The position numbers were made by a program, and so were the translations under genes. Shown piece after piece: positions 62,826 to 64,000 of a stretch of DNA of 64,000 nucleotides (position 1 is its first letter; the number at the start of each line of letters is the position of its first letter). The notes below the pieces were generated by a model. The model worked only from the letters and a program-made list of their open reading frames with translations, made no database searches and was not told where the DNA came from. Origin of the DNA: Deinococcus aerophilus (GTDB lineage Bacteria; Deinococcota; Deinococci; Deinococcales; Deinococcaceae); the NCBI RefSeq assembly GCF_014647075.1, contig NZ_BMOM01000002.1, forward strand, positions 170,778 to 234,777, in the 5' to 3' direction.

Positions 62826-63834
62826 CGGTGTTGTCTCCCTTGAGGTCCTCTACACGCGCCAGAAGACGTTCCTGCGCCTGCTCGCGGGCCAGCACGGCCG
62901 CGCCCCGCAGGACCGCCGCGTCGACATCGGGAAGCAGGTGGGTGGTCACGGACAGGTCCAGCAGTGCGCCGAGCTTTTCCTGAAGTTCCAGGCCGCGGTC
63001 CCGCGGCAGGCCCAGAACCACATGCTGCAGGTCCAGGGTATGCACTAGGCCGGCGAGCATGAACGCCGTGGCGTCCAGCCGCTCACGGCCGGGCAGACTT
63101 TCCAGGGGCTCCGGGCCGCGCAGCGTGGGCCAGCGGGAGCGCCCGATCTCTCCGGCGCGCCCGTGCATGCCCCGGTACAGTTCGTTGCCCAGCACGAGGC
63201 CCATGCCGGTGCCGCTGGGCCGCTCGACCAGAACGGCCACATGGCTCAGGCCGCGTGTTTCCCGGGTGCTGGCCAGCGCGACCAGATTCGCGTCGTTCAC
63301 AAAGGTATACGTCACGTCGGCGTCTTCCAGAAAGGCTGTGATCCGCCGCACGTCAAGGTGACGGGTCACGTTGGGTTCCCGGACCTGACCCTGCGGGTCC
63401 ACGGGAGCCGGAAGGCCGACCAGAACGTGCCGCAGCGGCCCGAAGACCGATCCCGAGCGTGCCTGCCGGAAGACGTCCATCAGGACCTCGGTCAGCTCCC
63501 CCTCGGCGCAGTGGATCTGCCGCTCCTCGGAAGGGCGGCCGGTCAGGCCGCTGAGGTTCACCTGGATCCGTGTGGGCTGAAGGTCGATGGCCAGGACGGC
63601 ACCGACTTCCGGGCGCAACTCGACCCGGTGGGGGGTGCGGCCCACGCCGTGATCCGGGGACATGGACAGCCGGGCGATGCCGTGGTTCAGCAGTTCCTGG
63701 ACCACGACATTGACGGTGACCTTGGACAGACCGGTCTGCTCGGCAAGCTGGGGACGCGTCCATCCGGTTTCCGAGAACAGCAGTTGTGTAACGGCACGGC
63801 GGTTGAGACGCCGGAGCTCGCGCGGCTGACCCAT
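62815..63834 (-). CDS. ROK-family transcriptional regulator
   Basis: A 339-residue repressor of the NagC/XylR type: N-terminal winged helix (RRAVTQLLFSETGWTRPQLAEQ, LSKVTVNVVVQELL) then a ROK sugar-kinase-like domain (AVLAIDLQPTRIQVNLSGL, VLVGLPAPVDPQGQV, TGMGLVLGNELYRGMHGRAGEIG). The usual CxCGxxGC zinc motif after HGRAGEIG is absent. Start ATG 63834 with GGAG upstream. First gene of the operon, so it probably autoregulates and represses the rest until the sugar ligand binds. Confidence 0.9.
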   Translation of the reverse strand: MGQPRELRRLNRRAVTQLLFSETGWTRPQLAEQTGLSKVTVNVVVQELLNHGIARLSMSPDHGVGRTPHRVELRPEVGAVLAIDLQPTRIQVNLSGLTGRPSEERQIHCAEGELTEVLMDVFRQARSGSVFGPLRHVLVGLPAPVDPQGQVREPNVTRHLDVRRITAFLEDADVTYTFVNDANLVALASTRETRGLSHVAVLVERPSGTGMGLVLGNELYRGMHGRAGEIGRSRWPTLRGPEPLESLPGRERLDATAFMLAGLVHTLDLQHVVLGLPRDRGLELQEKLGALLDLSVTTHLLPDVDAAVLRGAAVLAREQAQERLLARVEDLKGDNTDVA

Positions 63835-63918
63835 CGCATCTCCTAGATAAGAAACTTTATTAACGATCGGGATTACTGTACCGCTGTGTTCGTAGAAACG
63901 CAACGTCGCCCACTCTGA

Positions 63919-64000
63919 GGTAGTGGACTTCCGAGCATGACGGGTGTTCAATGAAGCATGAACGGTTTGAAGTGTCCGCAGTGCGGAGGCGTCTATATCG
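63919..64000 (+). mobile_element. Possible left end of an IS1-like insertion sequence (truncated by window)
   Basis: The string GGTAGTGGACTTCCGAGCAT starting at 63919 resembles IS1-family termini, which begin GGTRATG followed by a short run and CAACTT-like bases. A zinc-ribbon ORF starts 39 nt further in, as InsA does. Only 82 bases are available and the opposite end cannot be seen, so this is a weak call. Confidence 0.25.
63958..64000 (+). CDS. Start of a zinc-ribbon protein (3' end outside window)
   Basis: ATG AAC GGT opens MNGLKCPQCGGVYI. The CPxCG knuckle at codons 6-10 is the first half of a zinc ribbon, typical for InsA-type transposase subunits but also for many small regulators. A second frame starting ATG 63951 is open too but has no motif. 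No ribosome site is evident. Confidence 0.4.
   Translation, partial: MNGLKCPQCGGVYI

Overview
The window is high-GC bacterial DNA that reads like a Deinococcus or close relative. The grounds are the GC-rich third codon positions, many ATGA start/stop overlaps, and several genes with a TANNNT -10 box only 6-9 nt before the start codon, the leaderless-mRNA layout reported for Deinococcus. The gene content (tryptophan and purine catabolism, many peptide importers, peptidoglycan recycling) also fits. This is inference from features, not from a marker gene. I saw no rRNA, tRNA or CRISPR array.

Layout. 1-2819 is the end of an RND efflux permease, closed by a bidirectional terminator. 2901-10456 (minus) is a purine-degradation operon: xdhA-xdhB-xdhC-guaD-AzgA permease, with a good sigma70-type promoter near 10604-10632. 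11186-13475 (minus) holds a double-hotdog protein and a luciferase-like flavin oxidoreductase. 13604-15857 is a kynurenine operon (kynU-kynA) preceded by a 35-codon ORF with tandem Trp codons and overlapping alternative hairpins, a candidate tryptophan-sensing leader. 15876-21579 carries an EAL phosphodiesterase, a CDF metal exporter, a GH15 hydrolase and a COG3573-like FAD dehydrogenase, then a decayed sugar-phosphate isomerase gene.

22179-34887 is a twelve-gene operon: a complete peptide-type ABC importer with its two ATPases, a GntR regulator, then a creatininase-family amidohydrolase, a ketopantoate-reductase-like enzyme, two SDRs and two metallopeptidases (M20, M32). 35205-39382 is a FadR-type regulator with a second peptide-type importer that has no ATPases. 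39488-48608 is a divergent peptidoglycan-recycling locus: importer plus BadF/NagK-type kinase on the minus strand; HutC-type regulator, anmK, murQ and a beta-lactamase-fold hydrolase on the plus strand. 48679-53815 holds an acyl-CoA dehydrogenase, small unknown genes including a DUF1540 protein missed by length filters, and a GAF-GAF-GGDEF protein.

53994-63834 (minus) is the most unusual locus: a ROK regulator, an argininosuccinate-lyase-like enzyme, a secreted PIG-L deacetylase with accessory domains, a sugar ABC importer, a second PIG-L deacetylase and a PfkB kinase. Deacetylases beside a fumarate-releasing lyase fold suggest breakdown of an N-acetylated amino-sugar conjugate, perhaps a malyl glycoside such as the bacillithiol intermediate GlcNAc-malate. 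This is a hypothesis. The last 80 bases may enter an insertion sequence.

Four importers share one pair of ATPase genes, and each importer has its own regulator (GntR, FadR, HutC and ROK types). Candidate operators are visible for three of the four. A GC-rich hairpin directly follows the binding-protein gene in all four.
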